A stretch of 51,001 bases of DNA from Alphaproteobacteria bacterium. Lineage in GTDB: Bacteria > Pseudomonadota > Alphaproteobacteria > Rhizobiales > JAKIUO01. The stretch spans positions 1 through 51,001 of the forward strand of contig JAJRRW010000116.1 in NCBI GenBank assembly GCA_024279115.1, given 5' to 3'. Both the position numbers and the translations under genes were made by a program. The notes under the pieces were generated by a model that worked only from the letters and a program-made list of their open reading frames with translations, was not told where the DNA came from and ran no database searches. This document shows, one piece after another, positions 40,632-50,088 of the stretch. The stretch's first letter is position 1. The number at the start of each line of letters is the position of its first letter.

Positions 40632-42614
40632 ATGATCGTGGAGACCGGGCATTTCGCCCTCATATTGGCAGCCATCGTTGCGATGGTGCAATTTGCAGTG
40701 CCATTGTGGGGCAGTTACAAATCCGATCCGATCTTGATGCGCGTTGCCGCCCCGGCGGCTCAAGTGCAGCTCTTGCTCTTGCTGATCTCCTTTCTGGCGC
40801 TCATGTGGGCCTATATCACGTCCGATTTTTCGGTGAAGAATGTGTTTGCCAATTCACATTCGGCCAAGCCATTGTTTTTCAAGATTTCCGGCGTCTGGGC
40901 CAATCATGAAGGCTCGATGCTTTTATGGGTGCTGATCCTGGCCTTTTATGGGGCGATGGTCGCGATGTTTGGGCGTAATCTTCCCCCCAGCCTGAAAACC
41001 CATGTGTTGTCGATACAGGCCCTGGTTTCGCTGTCCTTTTTGCTGTTCCTTATCTTCACGTCCAATCCGTTTGAACGCCTTGTCAACCCGCCTCTTGATG
41101 GCAAGGGGCTCAATCCGCTTTTGCAGGATTTCGCCCTGTCCATTCATCCGCCGTTTCTCTATTTGGGATATGTGGGCTTTTCGGTTGCTTTTTCCTTCGC
41201 TGTTGCCGCTCTGATTGACGGGCGGGTCGATGCGGCCTGGGCTCGGTGGGTGCGTCCGTGGACATTGCTTGCCTGGGTCAATCTGACGATCGGTATTGCA
41301 CTTGGTTCCTGGTGGGCTTATTACGAGCTTGGTTGGGGTGGCTGGTGGTTCTGGGATCCGGTTGAAAATGCCTCCTTCATGCCGTGGCTTGCGGGCACAG
41401 CACTGCTGCATTCTGCGCTTGTTGTCGAGAAGCGCGGAGCGCTCAAGCTGTGGACGATCTTGCTGTCGATCCTGACATTTTCCCTGTCGCTGATGGGGGC
41501 TTTTCTGGTCCGTTCTGGGGTCTTGTCATCGGTGCATGCCTTTGCGGTGGATCCAGAGCGCGGTATCTTTATTCTGGGAATTCTCGCCTTCTTTACCGGG
41601 GGGGCTTTGGCCATCTTCGCGTGGCGCGCTCCTGATCTCAAGCAAGGCGGCATCTTTGCGCCTATATCGCGCGAAGGCGCGCTTGTGTTCAACAATATGA
41701 TCCTGGTCATTGCGTGCGGAACCGTGCTGATCGGCACCTTGTGGCCGCTCGTTACAGAGGCAGTTGGGTACAAAATTTCGGTTGGAGCACCCTATTTTGA
41801 ATTGACCTTTGCGCCCTTGATGATCCCGTTGCTGCTGGCCATGCCGTTTGGTCCTTTGCTGGCCTGGAAACGAGGCGATTTACGCGGCGCGGCACAGCGT
41901 CTTTATGCGGCTGTCGGCATTGCTATTCTGGTGGTGGTTTTGACCTATTCAGTGACCTCTGGTTCGTCTTTCTTCGCGCCACTATTGATTGGGCTTGGTA
42001 TTTATATCGTCGTTGGTGCCATCTCGGAAATTCTCTGGCGCGCCAAGGCCTTTCGCACCAATTGGGGCGAAGTGGGACGGCGTTTGCTGAATATGCCACG
42101 CGCCTCCTATGGCTCCATGTTCGGGCATATCGGCATCGGTATTTTTGTCATTGGTTCCGTCGCGACAAGCGTCTGGAATACTGAAAAAATCGTTGCAATG
42201 AAGCCAGGAGACAAGCAAACCATTGCCGGCTATGAAGTGCGTTTTGATGGCGTTGTCGAGGAAAGGGGGCCAAATTTCACCGAGAAGCTGGGAAACTTCA
42301 ATGTGATGAAAGACGGCAAGCAGATTGCCACCCTTCGCCCGGCCAAGCGGACCTATATCATGCGCTCGGAAATGCCGATGACGGAAACCGGCATCTATAA
42401 TGCCTGGAACGGTGATCTCTATCTGGCGATTGGTGACAAGTTACAGCAAGGGGCCTATACGGTACGGTTTTACTTCAATCCGTTTATCAGATTGATCTGG
42501 CTTGGTTGTCTGATTATGGCGCTGGGTGGTCTTGTCTCTTTGTCGGATCGGCGCTTGCGGATCGGTGCTCCCAAACGGGCAAAGGAACAGCCAGCAGCAG
42601 TTCCGGCAGAATAA
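40632..42614 (+). CDS. ccmF: Heme lyase CcmF (CycK)
   Basis: A 660-residue polytopic membrane protein. It carries the heme-handling tryptophan-rich WWD motif 'WGGWWFWDPVENASFMPWL', conserved histidines in 'LSIHPPFLYLGYVGF' and 'LAGTALLHSALVVEKRG', and about a dozen or more hydrophobic helices. The C-terminal periplasmic domain ('IAGYEVRFDGVVEERGPNF') is typical. It attaches heme from CcmE to apocytochrome c. It begins 170 bases after ccmE, with 'aaagggag' upstream. It ends 12 bases before ccmH. Confidence 0.95.
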   Translation: MIVETGHFALILAAIVAMVQFAVPLWGSYKSDPILMRVAAPAAQVQLLLLLISFLALMWAYITSDFSVKNVFANSHSAKPLFFKISGVWANHEGSMLLWVLILAFYGAMVAMFGRNLPPSLKTHVLSIQALVSLSFLLFLIFTSNPFERLVNPPLDGKGLNPLLQDFALSIHPPFLYLGYVGFSVAFSFAVAALIDGRVDAAWARWVRPWTLLAWVNLTIGIALGSWWAYYELGWGGWWFWDPVENASFMPWLAGTALLHSALVVEKRGALKLWTILLSILTFSLSLMGAFLVRSGVLSSVHAFAVDPERGIFILGILAFFTGGALAIFAWRAPDLKQGGIFAPISREGALVFNNMILVIACGTVLIGTLWPLVTEAVGYKISVGAPYFELTFAPLMIPLLLAMPFGPLLAWKRGDLRGAAQRLYAAVGIAILVVVLTYSVTSGSSFFAPLLIGLGIYIVVGAISEILWRAKAFRTNWGEVGRRLLNMPRASYGSMFGHIGIGIFVIGSVATSVWNTEKIVAMKPGDKQTIAGYEVRFDGVVEERGPNFTEKLGNFNVMKDGKQIATLRPAKRTYIMRSEMPMTETGIYNAWNGDLYLAIGDKLQQGAYTVRFYFNPFIRLIWLGCLIMALGGLVSLSDRRLRIGAPKRAKEQPAAVPAE

Positions 42615-42625
42615 GGGTCTTTTCC

Positions 42626-43120
42626 ATGAAACAGTTTGCCCTTACCACCTTGTTGATGCTTGCGGCTCTTTTGATCGCCCCATCCTTTCAGGCCGTGGCG
42701 GTTGAGCCAGGTGAAATATTGAGCGATCCAAAGCTGGAGGCGCGGGCTCGCGAATTGTCGGTCAATCTGCGCTGCCTTGTTTGTCAGAACCAGTCTATTG
42801 ATGACAGTAGCGCGGAACTTGCCAAAGATCTGCGGGTGCTGGTGCGCGAGCGGTTGACCAAAGGCGATACCAATGAGGAGGTTCTGTCCTTTATCGTTGA
42901 TCGCTATGGTGAATATGTATTGCTCAAGCCGCGCATTGCTATGCACACCCTCATCTTGTGGTTTGGCCCCTTGGCGCTTTTGCTGCTGGCGGGGGGGTAT
43001 TTCTTTATGATCTTTCGCGCCCAGCCAACAGCCAGCAATGGCGGTGTCCCGGCGCCCAAGATCAAGGCGCTTTCCAGCGATGAACAAGCGGCCTTGTCAA
43101 AATTACTGGACAAGGATTAA
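42626..43120 (+). CDS. ccmH: Cytochrome c maturation thiol protein CcmH (CycL)
   Basis: A 164-residue protein. A signal peptide (LTTLLMLAALLIAPSFQAVA) is followed by the CcmH/CycL domain with the redox motif 'LRCLVCQ' (Cys50, Cys53), 'NQSIDDSSAELAKDLRVLVR', 'FIVDRYGEYVLLKPR' and a C-terminal membrane helix (LILWFGPLALLLLAGGYFFM). It keeps apocytochrome thiols reduced and works with CcmF and CcmI. It is the last gene of the ccm cluster and is followed by a strong terminator. The typical rhizobial next gene, degP, is absent. Confidence 0.94.
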   Translation: MKQFALTTLLMLAALLIAPSFQAVAVEPGEILSDPKLEARARELSVNLRCLVCQNQSIDDSSAELAKDLRVLVRERLTKGDTNEEVLSFIVDRYGEYVLLKPRIAMHTLILWFGPLALLLLAGGYFFMIFRAQPTASNGGVPAPKIKALSSDEQAALSKLLDKD

Positions 43121-43143
43121 ATTCAAACATTTATTTGTCCCAA

Positions 43144-43178
43144 ACAGGGGAGGCTGGTTCAGCCTCCCCTGTTTTTTT
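43144..43178 (+). terminator. Strong intrinsic terminator after ccmH
   Basis: A 12-base perfect stem (ACAGGGGAGGCT with AGCCTCCCCTGT) around a five-base loop is followed by seven Ts, 23 bases after the ccmH stop. Confidence 0.92.
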
Positions 43179-43276
43179 GTCTCGTTTTAATTTTGTCTTT
43201 TACGGTGGATGCGGCGGCTCTGGCGGTTTTGCAATGTCAGGAAGATGTGAGGATCAGATAATTTGTAAAACATGCA

Positions 43277-43837
43277 TCACTTCAATGGTTTGGATGTATG
43301 TTCATTTTGAAGATGATGGGTGGGGAAATAGATGCAGACGCAGGTGCCGCCGCTTTGGTGGTTTTTAAAGACCAGGCGTGCATTATAATGCTCCAGAACT
43401 TTTGCGGCGATGGGCAGGCCAAGTCCTGTTCCTGTTTTTTGCTCGTCAAGCCGTCTGCCGCGCTTGAGCACCTTGTCGATTTTATCGTTGGGCACCCCGG
43501 GGCCGTCATCTTGCACAGACACGATGATCTGGCCTTCCATCTCCTCGCTGGATATGACAATTTTATGGGTTGCCCATTTGCGGGCATTGTCCAGCAGATT
43601 GCCAAACACCTCAAAAAAATCCTGAATATCGATGGCCACGCCAAGGCCGTCGGGGATGTTGATTTCCCAGATCAGTTCATCGCCTCTGGGCATGGTTTTC
43701 ATGGCTTTAACGATTTTCTCAAAAGCGGGTCTGGTATTTGTGAGCCAGCCAGTGCGCAAGTTTTCAGAACACCACATGATTGATGTGTGAGAAGAAATGC
43801 GCTGTAAAGTCAGTGAATTTGTAAAAAGGCCGCCCAT
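43277..43837 (-). pseudogene. Truncated histidine kinase fragment (ATP-binding domain only)
   Basis: The frame encodes 186 residues. The last 150 or so are a complete HATPase_c domain of the PhoQ/FeuQ class: N box 'EVFGNLLDNARKWATHK', G1 'VQDDGPGVPNDKI', 'KRGRRLDEQKTGTGLGLPIA'. The sensor, membrane helices and HisKA domain are missing. The first 30 or so residues look like unrelated sequence fused by chance, and no ribosome binding site is evident. No kinase-like text continues in other frames upstream. It is most likely the 3' remnant of a deleted kinase gene. A stand-alone ATPase-domain protein is possible but less likely. Confidence 0.72.
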
Positions 43838-43972
43838 CCCGCCAACTGGCGATTGAGCGGCAATTTGTGCTTGCGATCAATCATTTTTTGCGTTCAGCAA
43901 TCCAGCCGTAAGCGGTGTCAAATATTCTCGCTCGTTTAGAGAAAACAGAAATGGACATGATTAGGCGAAGTC

Positions 43973-44728
43973 CTACAACTTGGCAGGGGTGGTTGTTGCC
44001 TCATAGCCGAATGTTGCCAAATCTTCTGGGGTGTGGCCCTTACGGATTGTCCCGACCCGCGCATTCATCCAGTGACGCAGAATGTTACGGTAGAGCCAGC
44101 CTTTCAGGGGGCTGAAATTCTGCCTGTGGCGTTTGTAGAAATCATCCGGGGTATCCAAGCGACCAAAATCCTGATTAATGGCGGTATTCTGGATGTAAGT
44201 GCTTTTGCCGATCCAGTCCACATCGGGGGATTTCAGGTTGCGGGTACCCACGCCGTATCCGCTGAACTTACCTTTGCTCGGGAAACTTGCCTGCAGTTTT
44301 CCCAGATAGGCCTTGTCGAGGATGAAACCTTCCAGATTCAGCCATTCTCCATTATAATTGATCTCGACCCAGGAATGCACAATGCTTTCAGGCGCGATCG
44401 GGAAGACCAGCGGCGGTACCACTCCGCGTTGCAGGTTTTTGTGAACGGTAAAGCCGTGCAACCGGCAAGGGATACCAACCCCGCGCAGCAGTGCCATCAG
44501 GAATATGCTCTTGGTGTTGCATTGTCCGTAGCCATCTTGCAAAACCTGAGAGGCCGGGATGGCGTCATCAACATTATAGCCGAATTTGATCTCGTCACGA
44601 ACAAAGATATAAACCGCACCGATGCGGTCAAATTCGGGCAAATCACGCCAGCCACTTTTTGTGATCAGAGCGGCGAGATCCGGACTGCCATAATCCAGCA
44701 GTTCGGTTGCTTTCGTCAGCTTTTCCAT
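43973..44728 (-). CDS. Transglutaminase-like domain protein
   Basis: A 251-residue cytoplasmic protein with a transglutaminase/protease-like fold. 'IGAVYIFVRDEIKFGYN' leads to the catalytic Cys70 in 'LQDGYGQCNTKSIFLMALLR', His118 in 'ESIVHSWVEINYNGEWLNLE' and a probable acidic third residue near 133-138. These motifs match bacterial transglutaminase-like cysteine proteins of unknown substrate. It lies 36 bases downstream of the AraC-type regulator on the same strand, so the pair may form an operon. No signal peptide is seen. Confidence 0.82.
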   Translation of the reverse strand: MEKLTKATELLDYGSPDLAALITKSGWRDLPEFDRIGAVYIFVRDEIKFGYNVDDAIPASQVLQDGYGQCNTKSIFLMALLRGVGIPCRLHGFTVHKNLQRGVVPPLVFPIAPESIVHSWVEINYNGEWLNLEGFILDKAYLGKLQASFPSKGKFSGYGVGTRNLKSPDVDWIGKSTYIQNTAINQDFGRLDTPDDFYKRHRQNFSPLKGWLYRNILRHWMNARVGTIRKGHTPEDLATFGYEATTTPAKL

Positions 44729-44764
44729 GTCAATTCTCCTCTTGTTAAGAAGAAAATAGCGAGG

Positions 44765-45535
44765 CTAACGGGTGATAACTTGAATGTTCTGGCTGTTCTT
44801 CAGCAGTTTTGACGGTGAAAGGCCAAAAGTTTCGCGAAATGTACGGGAAAAATGCGAGGAGTCGGCAAAGCCCCCCATATGGGCTGCGCTGGTCAGGTCG
44901 GCACCTTGTCCTGCGGCTTCAATACTGTTGATGATCCGCCGCCAAAGGATATAGCGGCGCAGGGGCAGGCCCGTGGTTTCCTTGAACAGATGTAAAAAAC
45001 GGCTTTGGGAAAGGTTTGCTAGCTTTGCTAAAGTGGCGGCATTGGTCGGCGTGTCATCCGGTTTTTCCAGAACGGCTAAAACTCGTGCAATGCGTTTGTC
45101 AATCTGTGATGTTGTTTGTTGCGCTGTGTGTTTGGTCAGGTGCTTCAAATAGTTTTTCGCTTCATCAATCGTGGCAGGAATTTCGTTAAGGCGGTCACAG
45201 ACGGGGATGACACCTCCGGCCGCAATGGCGCGCCCAAGGTCCAAAGTGCCATCGATCAGGGCAATGGCCAATTTGCCTTGGCCCCCATCCAGCTGGTGCC
45301 GCTGATTGGGCGGGATGGTGATGATGCGTGTTTCATGCAGAACGCCGCTCATTTTTAGGTGAAACGGGCCATCCAGCCCGATGGTTATTTGTGCAGCATG
45401 ATGGCTATGTGTGGTGGTGTCACTGAGCGGACCAAAGAAAAGCACGCTACCTTCCCAAAAAAATAACCGGGCTTTGATTTCGTTGTCAGGCATGATCGAA
45501 TACACTTTATTATTAGAGTCCGATTCAAAACTCAT
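44765..45535 (-). CDS. AraC-family transcriptional regulator
   Basis: A 256-residue regulator. The N-terminal cupin-like part has 'SDTTTHSHHAAQITIGLDGP' and 'RIITIPPNQRHQLDGG'. The C-terminal double helix-turn-helix of AraC type has 'TLAKLANLSQSRFLHLFKET', 'TGLPLRRYILWRRI' and 'AAHMGGFADSSHFSRTFRET', ending 'FGLSPSKLL'. It probably activates or represses the adjacent transglutaminase-like gene, since it precedes it on the same strand. The ligand is unknown. Confidence 0.88.
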   Translation of the reverse strand: MSFESDSNNKVYSIMPDNEIKARLFFWEGSVLFFGPLSDTTTHSHHAAQITIGLDGPFHLKMSGVLHETRIITIPPNQRHQLDGGQGKLAIALIDGTLDLGRAIAAGGVIPVCDRLNEIPATIDEAKNYLKHLTKHTAQQTTSQIDKRIARVLAVLEKPDDTPTNAATLAKLANLSQSRFLHLFKETTGLPLRRYILWRRIINSIEAAGQGADLTSAAHMGGFADSSHFSRTFRETFGLSPSKLLKNSQNIQVITR

Positions 45536-46006
45536 TGCTTGATTTTATTGGTATTTTCCGGTTCAGAATCAAGCAAATTGTCGCAGAACGGGGCTGGCGT
45601 CCCTTTTAAGGCGATTTGCGCCGATAATGAGCCGTAAAAAGTCAATAAAATCAGTGAGGAGTTTTGAATTGGGCTCTTAGGCTGGGCCGGGCCGTAGCTG
45701 CGGTTTCTGAAATGTTGTAATATGTCGTATCTCAATCAAATGGCGGTATTAAAGAGTGCCCTGTGCCTAGGGATGGTCGGGAATGCCATGCCAACGTTCC
45801 GCGAACCTCCCAGCATAACAATTATCGCAACCTGGGCCAGTTTTGCGCATCCGGTTACCAGCTTCCATGTCGCATCGGTCCACTCGATTTCTGTGCCATG
45901 CTACAATCCTGTTTTTAATCAAATGCTACGACAGTGCGACGAAAAAGCGAATCCCTGTTCTCGAGGCAGATTTCGGAGCATAGAACTTTTCGGGCATACG
46001 CAGGAC
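45536..46006. other. Gene-poor stretch between regulator and small candidate gene
   Basis: About 470 bases upstream of the AraC gene should contain its promoter. Open frames run through it on the plus strand, but the encoded text has no recognisable domain and no good start signal. No clear hairpin or repeat was found. Confidence 0.4.
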
Positions 46007-46162
46007 ATGAAAAAAACACTGGCGTTGCGACCCTTTCGCCTGATCATGCACGATCCGCAACTGACCCCGCAACAGAAACAACAGGGCTTTATGGAGCAGT
46101 TGCAGGCCATAAAAAGCTGCCAGCCTCTTTTGCAGGATTTTTTGAAATTCTGGAAGAGTTGA
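46007..46162 (+). CDS. Possible 51-residue protein
   Basis: A short frame from ATG 46007: 'MKKTLALRPFRLIMHDPQLT', then 'PQQKQQGFMEQLQAIKSCQP', ending 'LLQDFLKFWKS'. It is basic and helical, with no family recognised and only a weak ribosome binding site. The open frame continues upstream to 45722 with less protein-like text, and a second frame overlaps it. It is included as a low-confidence candidate. It may be the end of a decayed gene. Confidence 0.25.
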   Translation: MKKTLALRPFRLIMHDPQLTPQQKQQGFMEQLQAIKSCQPLLQDFLKFWKS

Positions 46163-46208
46163 GCGACAATCCTATTGAGATCTGATCGATACTCGGCCCG
46201 CTTTCCGT

Positions 46209-47066
46209 TCAGGGCTTCATATCTGTTGGCAGGGGCGGGGCTTCGGACATTACAAGAATAGAGATGCGCCGGTTGGCGGCAAGGAAGGGATCTTCGGGAA
46301 ACAAGGTATCACTATCGGCTTTACCGGCAATGGTGAAAAAGCGATCATGGGGCATGCCGGCGCGGGCCATGATCTTGCGCGCTGATCTGGCCCGGTCGCT
46401 CGATAGATCCCACAAGGTATAGTCAGAGCGGGCATAGAGTTTGGTGGCATCCGTATGGCCGGTAATGGCGATACGGTTTGGCATCTTGCGCAGCACCGGC
46501 ACCATTTTGGCCAGCAGCTTGTGGGTGCGCGGATAGGGTTCGCTGGAGCCTTGGGGAAACATCGAGCGTCCATCTTGGTCGATCAGCTGAATATGCAATC
46601 CTTCTGGAGTAATCTCGATCATGATATTGTCCGAAATCTCGAGGATTTCAGGCATTTCTTCAAACGCTTGACGCAGGGAGGCAGCGGCCAGGGCAAACTG
46701 TTTTGTCTGCCTGATTTCATTGCGCTCTATATCATGTGTGTTGGCTTCAGGACCCTGCTTGGAGCGCTCATCCTGCCGGACGCTGTCATAATCGCTGTCT
46801 TTGGCTTCATCAGCAACGGCGCTGACCGATTTGACATATTCGCGAATGGGGGCGCCTTCGATTTCGATCATGCCGGCTTTACGGGCCACTTCGCGTACGC
46901 CAAATGCTTCACGCATGGAGCCAGCAACGACTTGCAGCTTTTCCTTGTCCTGGATGGAAAAAGAAATGATCAGCACGAAAAAACAGACAAGCAGCGACAT
47001 CAGGTCAGCAAATGTTACCAGCCATTCTGGCAGGCCACTGGGGCAATCACACTTCACTTTTGCCAT
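46209..47066 (-). CDS. motB: MotB/OmpA-type flagellar stator subunit B
   Basis: A 285-residue protein. A short cytoplasmic start is followed by one membrane helix (WLVTFADLMSLLVCFFVLII) carrying the ion-binding Asp21. A plug/linker region of about 100 charged residues precedes an OmpA-like peptidoglycan-binding domain ('RIAITGHTDATKLYARSDYT', 'LWDLSSDRARSARKIMARAG', 'FLAANRRISILV'). It pairs with the PomA-like gene 45 bases upstream on the same strand, forming the stator that drives flagellar rotation by ion flow. The MotB of rhizobial flagellar clusters usually has larger linkers, so this may be a second stator set. Confidence 0.9.
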   Translation of the reverse strand: MAKVKCDCPSGLPEWLVTFADLMSLLVCFFVLIISFSIQDKEKLQVVAGSMREAFGVREVARKAGMIEIEGAPIREYVKSVSAVADEAKDSDYDSVRQDERSKQGPEANTHDIERNEIRQTKQFALAAASLRQAFEEMPEILEISDNIMIEITPEGLHIQLIDQDGRSMFPQGSSEPYPRTHKLLAKMVPVLRKMPNRIAITGHTDATKLYARSDYTLWDLSSDRARSARKIMARAGMPHDRFFTIAGKADSDTLFPEDPFLAANRRISILVMSEAPPLPTDMKP

Positions 47067-47111
47067 CTACTCAACTCCATTCCACAAGCACGTGTTCGAA
47101 TTCATTGCAGC

Positions 47112-47888
47112 TTAAGCCGCCGCCATTTCCATCTCGGCAATATGGCGTTCTTTTTCAGGCAGATAGGCCAACAGCATTTCCTTGATCAGCTGGGGAGAGC
47201 GATTGGCACGCAAATGAGATACACCATCAATGGTCAGGGTCTGATTGACCTCCTCATGCTTGCTTTTGGTGGCAAGCTTGTCGGAAATCGGCAGGGCGAT
47301 GACGTTGGCGATAATCGCTCCATAGAGCGTTGTCAGCAGAGCAACCGCCATAGAGGGGCCAATCGCCGAGGGGTCATCCATGGTCGAGAGCATTTGTACC
47401 AGACCGACAAGGGTACCGATCATGCCAAAGGCCGGTGCGGCATCTCCCAATTGCTTGTAAATCTTGGAGGCTTCGCTCAGGCGATCAAGATAGAGGTCGC
47501 GTTCGCGTTCCAAAATACCGACCAGCATGTCTTCTTCATAGCCATCGGCGACCATCTGCGAGCCTTTTTTCAAGATAACGTCGCTGATTTCGGCATTTTC
47601 AAGCGCTAGCGGGCCATCTTTACGGATCAGTTCAGCCAGTTCGACAATATTGTCGATTTTGTCTTTTGGGGTTATTTTTTTGTGGGTGAAAGCTATTTTA
47701 GCTCCCATCGCCAGCGCCGAGGCGACATTTGCGAGGGGGAACCGCATGACAGTAACTGACAATCCACCGCCAACAACAATCAACATGGAGGGGACATTGA
47801 CAAAGGTTCCAAAGTCGCCGCCAAGAAAAATAGCAATAAGAATGACGATGATCCCGGCAAGGGCACCGATAATAGTAGCAAAATCCAT
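47112..47888 (-). CDS. pomA: PomA/MotA-type flagellar stator subunit A
   Basis: A 258-residue protein with four membrane helices: two near the N-terminus (ATIIGALAGIIVILIAIFLG and VPSMLIVVGGGLSVTVMRFP) and two near 150-205 ('APAFGMIGTLVGLVQMLSTM' and 'LLTTLYGAIIANVIALPISD'). It has the large cytoplasmic loop with charged residues ('ERERDLYLDRLSEASKIYKQ') that contacts the rotor. Length and motifs resemble the sodium-type PomA rather than the proton-type MotA; ion specificity is inferred. It is the first gene of the stator pair. The 263 bases before it, shared with the divergent ettA gene, hold no other gene. Confidence 0.88.
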   Translation of the reverse strand: MDFATIIGALAGIIVILIAIFLGGDFGTFVNVPSMLIVVGGGLSVTVMRFPLANVASALAMGAKIAFTHKKITPKDKIDNIVELAELIRKDGPLALENAEISDVILKKGSQMVADGYEEDMLVGILERERDLYLDRLSEASKIYKQLGDAAPAFGMIGTLVGLVQMLSTMDDPSAIGPSMAVALLTTLYGAIIANVIALPISDKLATKSKHEEVNQTLTIDGVSHLRANRSPQLIKEMLLAYLPEKERHIAEMEMAAA

Positions 47889-48151
47889 AATTCACCCAAC
47901 CCAATACAATTTTAAGCGTTACATTTCTGGTGTGTTTGAGAGTATTAAACAGCAGTAAGGTTAAATGTTCGTTGAAAAATAACGATGAAAAAGCATTAAC
48001 CCCTTAGAATAGTGATGAAATTTACCTGTTTTCTCCAAAAGGCCAGGCGCTGGGCTGCTCCGTGGATCACTTATCATTTGTCCTTATCGGCAAGAGCGGC
48101 TAAATAGTCATTTCGAAATAAATCTGTGAATGAAAGAGCGTGGCAATTTCT

Positions 48152-49807
48152 ATGGCAACTCCCCAATATGTTTATGTTCTGGATGGGCTTTCCAAAACCT
48201 ATCCCGGTGGCAAAAAAGTTCTCGACAATGTGCGGCTGTCCTTTTTGCCTGATGCCAAAATCGGCGTGGTTGGCACCAATGGTTCTGGTAAATCGACCCT
48301 TTTGAAGATCATGGCGGGCATGGACACCGAGTTTAATGGCGAAGCCTGGGCGGCCGATGGCATTAAAGTTGGCTATCTGCCTCAAGAGCCCCAGCTTGAC
48401 GAGGCGCTTGATGTGCGCGGCAATGTGATGCTCGGGGTGGCGGAAAAAAAGGCCAAACTCGACCGCTTCAATGAGCTGGCCATGAATTATAGCGATGAAA
48501 CCGCCGATGAGATGGCGCAGTTGCAAGATGAGATCGATGCTCATGATTTGTGGGATCTCGATACCCAGGTTGAGCAGGCCATGGACGCCTTGCGCTGTCC
48601 AGAGCCAGATGCGGCCGTCGACAAGCTGTCTGGTGGTGAAAAACGCCGCGTTGCCTTGTGCGCCTTGCTGTTGTCAAAACCTGATATGTTATTGCTCGAT
48701 GAACCAACCAACCATCTGGACGCCGAAACCGTGGCCTGGCTTGAGCATTTTTTACATGGCTTCAAGGGCTGTATTGTGCTGGTCACCCATGATCGCTATT
48801 TCCTCGACAATCTGACCACCTGGACATTGGAGCTGGATCGCGGCCAGGGTATTCCCTATGAGGGCAATTATTCGGCCTGGCTGGAACAAAAAGCCAAGCG
48901 CCTCGAACAAGAGAGCCGCGAAGATAAATCCAAGCAGCGCACGCTGGAGCGCGAACTTGACTGGATCAGGGCCAGCCCGAAAGCCCGTCAGGCCAAAAGT
49001 AAAGCACGTATCAATGCCTATGAGGAACTGCGTGACAAAGCGGAAATGGACAAAGTCGCTCGTATGCAGATCACCATCCCTCCTGGTCCGCGGCTTGGCG
49101 GTATTGTCGTGGAAACGCAAAACCTCAATAAGGGGTTCGAGGACAAGCTGTTGATTGGCGATCTGACCTTCAAGCTCCCGCCCGGGGGAATTGTTGGGGT
49201 TATTGGTCCCAACGGGGCGGGTAAAACCACCCTGTTTCGGATGATTACCGGTCAGGAGGAGCCTGATGGTGGCTCCATCAAGGTGGGTGACACCGTCAAG
49301 CTTGGTTATGTGGACCAGAGCCGCGATGCGCTGGATGGCAAGCTCAATGTCTGGGAAGAAATTTCGGACGGCAATGATCAGATCATGCTGGGCAAACGAG
49401 ACGTCTCCTCCAGAGCCTATGTCAGCTGGTTTAACTTCAAGGGCACTGACCAGCAAAAAAAGGTCGGGCAGTTGTCGGGCGGCGAGCGTAACCGGGTGCA
49501 TCTGGCCAAGATGCTCAAGCAGGGCGCCAATCTGTTATTGCTCGATGAACCGACCAATGATCTGGATGTGGAAACCTTGTCGGCGCTTGAGGCGGCGCTC
49601 GAAGATTTCCCCGGTTGCGCCGTTATCATCTCGCATGACCGGTTTTTCCTTGATCGCATCGCCACCCATATTCTGGCCTTTGAAGGGGATAGCCATGTGG
49701 AGTGGTTCGAGGGTAATTTTGCTGACTATGAAGAAGACAAAAAACGCCGTTTAGGCGATGATGCCGTGGAGCCACATCGCATAAAATTCAAAAAATTCGA
49801 GCGATAA
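48152..49807 (+). CDS. ettA: Energy-dependent translational throttle protein EttA (ABC-F)
   Basis: A 551-residue ABC-F ATPase that binds the ribosomal E site and gates the first elongation steps according to ATP/ADP. It has two ABC domains. The first has Walker A 'GTNGSGKSTLLKIMAG', signature 'LSGGEKRRVALCALLL', Walker B 'LLLDEPTNHLDAET' and a catalytic Glu. The arm region follows at 'YLPQEPQLDEALDVRGNVML', and the linker is 'DWIRASPKARQAKSKARINA'. The second domain has 'GPNGAGKTTLFRMITG', 'LSGGERNRVHLAKML' and 'LLLDEPTNDLDVET'. ATG 48152 gives the family start (MATPQYVYV); GTG 48140 is possible. It is followed by its own terminator. Confidence 0.95.
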   Translation: MATPQYVYVLDGLSKTYPGGKKVLDNVRLSFLPDAKIGVVGTNGSGKSTLLKIMAGMDTEFNGEAWAADGIKVGYLPQEPQLDEALDVRGNVMLGVAEKKAKLDRFNELAMNYSDETADEMAQLQDEIDAHDLWDLDTQVEQAMDALRCPEPDAAVDKLSGGEKRRVALCALLLSKPDMLLLDEPTNHLDAETVAWLEHFLHGFKGCIVLVTHDRYFLDNLTTWTLELDRGQGIPYEGNYSAWLEQKAKRLEQESREDKSKQRTLERELDWIRASPKARQAKSKARINAYEELRDKAEMDKVARMQITIPPGPRLGGIVVETQNLNKGFEDKLLIGDLTFKLPPGGIVGVIGPNGAGKTTLFRMITGQEEPDGGSIKVGDTVKLGYVDQSRDALDGKLNVWEEISDGNDQIMLGKRDVSSRAYVSWFNFKGTDQQKKVGQLSGGERNRVHLAKMLKQGANLLLLDEPTNDLDVETLSALEAALEDFPGCAVIISHDRFFLDRIATHILAFEGDSHVEWFEGNFADYEEDKKRRLGDDAVEPHRIKFKKFER

Positions 49808-49833
49808 TAGAGACATTTTGGCGATTTTAAATA

Positions 49834-49875
49834 GCCCCCGATAATGGTTGTAACAGGCCGTTATCGGGGGCTTTT
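49834..49875 (+). terminator. Intrinsic terminator of ettA
   Basis: An 11-base perfect stem (GCCCCCGATAA with TTATCGGGGGC) around a 16-base loop is followed by four Ts, 27 bases after the ettA stop. Confidence 0.8.
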
Positions 49876-50088
49876 ACGTTTGGTTTCTATTGAAAAATTT
49901 CCTTTGCCATTGGCTGCTCTGGGGCCTTTGGCGTTGTTGGGTGATTTAAGCTTCGTTAAGGAATGGCGTGCTCTAAGAAATGGTGTACTCGAATCATAGT
50001 CGCTATGGCTCGTGGCTGTTTGTCGACTGTCCCGTTGTATTTGTTGTTTGTTCATCCACGTTTAAACAATTTTTCTATGGGGTGCCTT

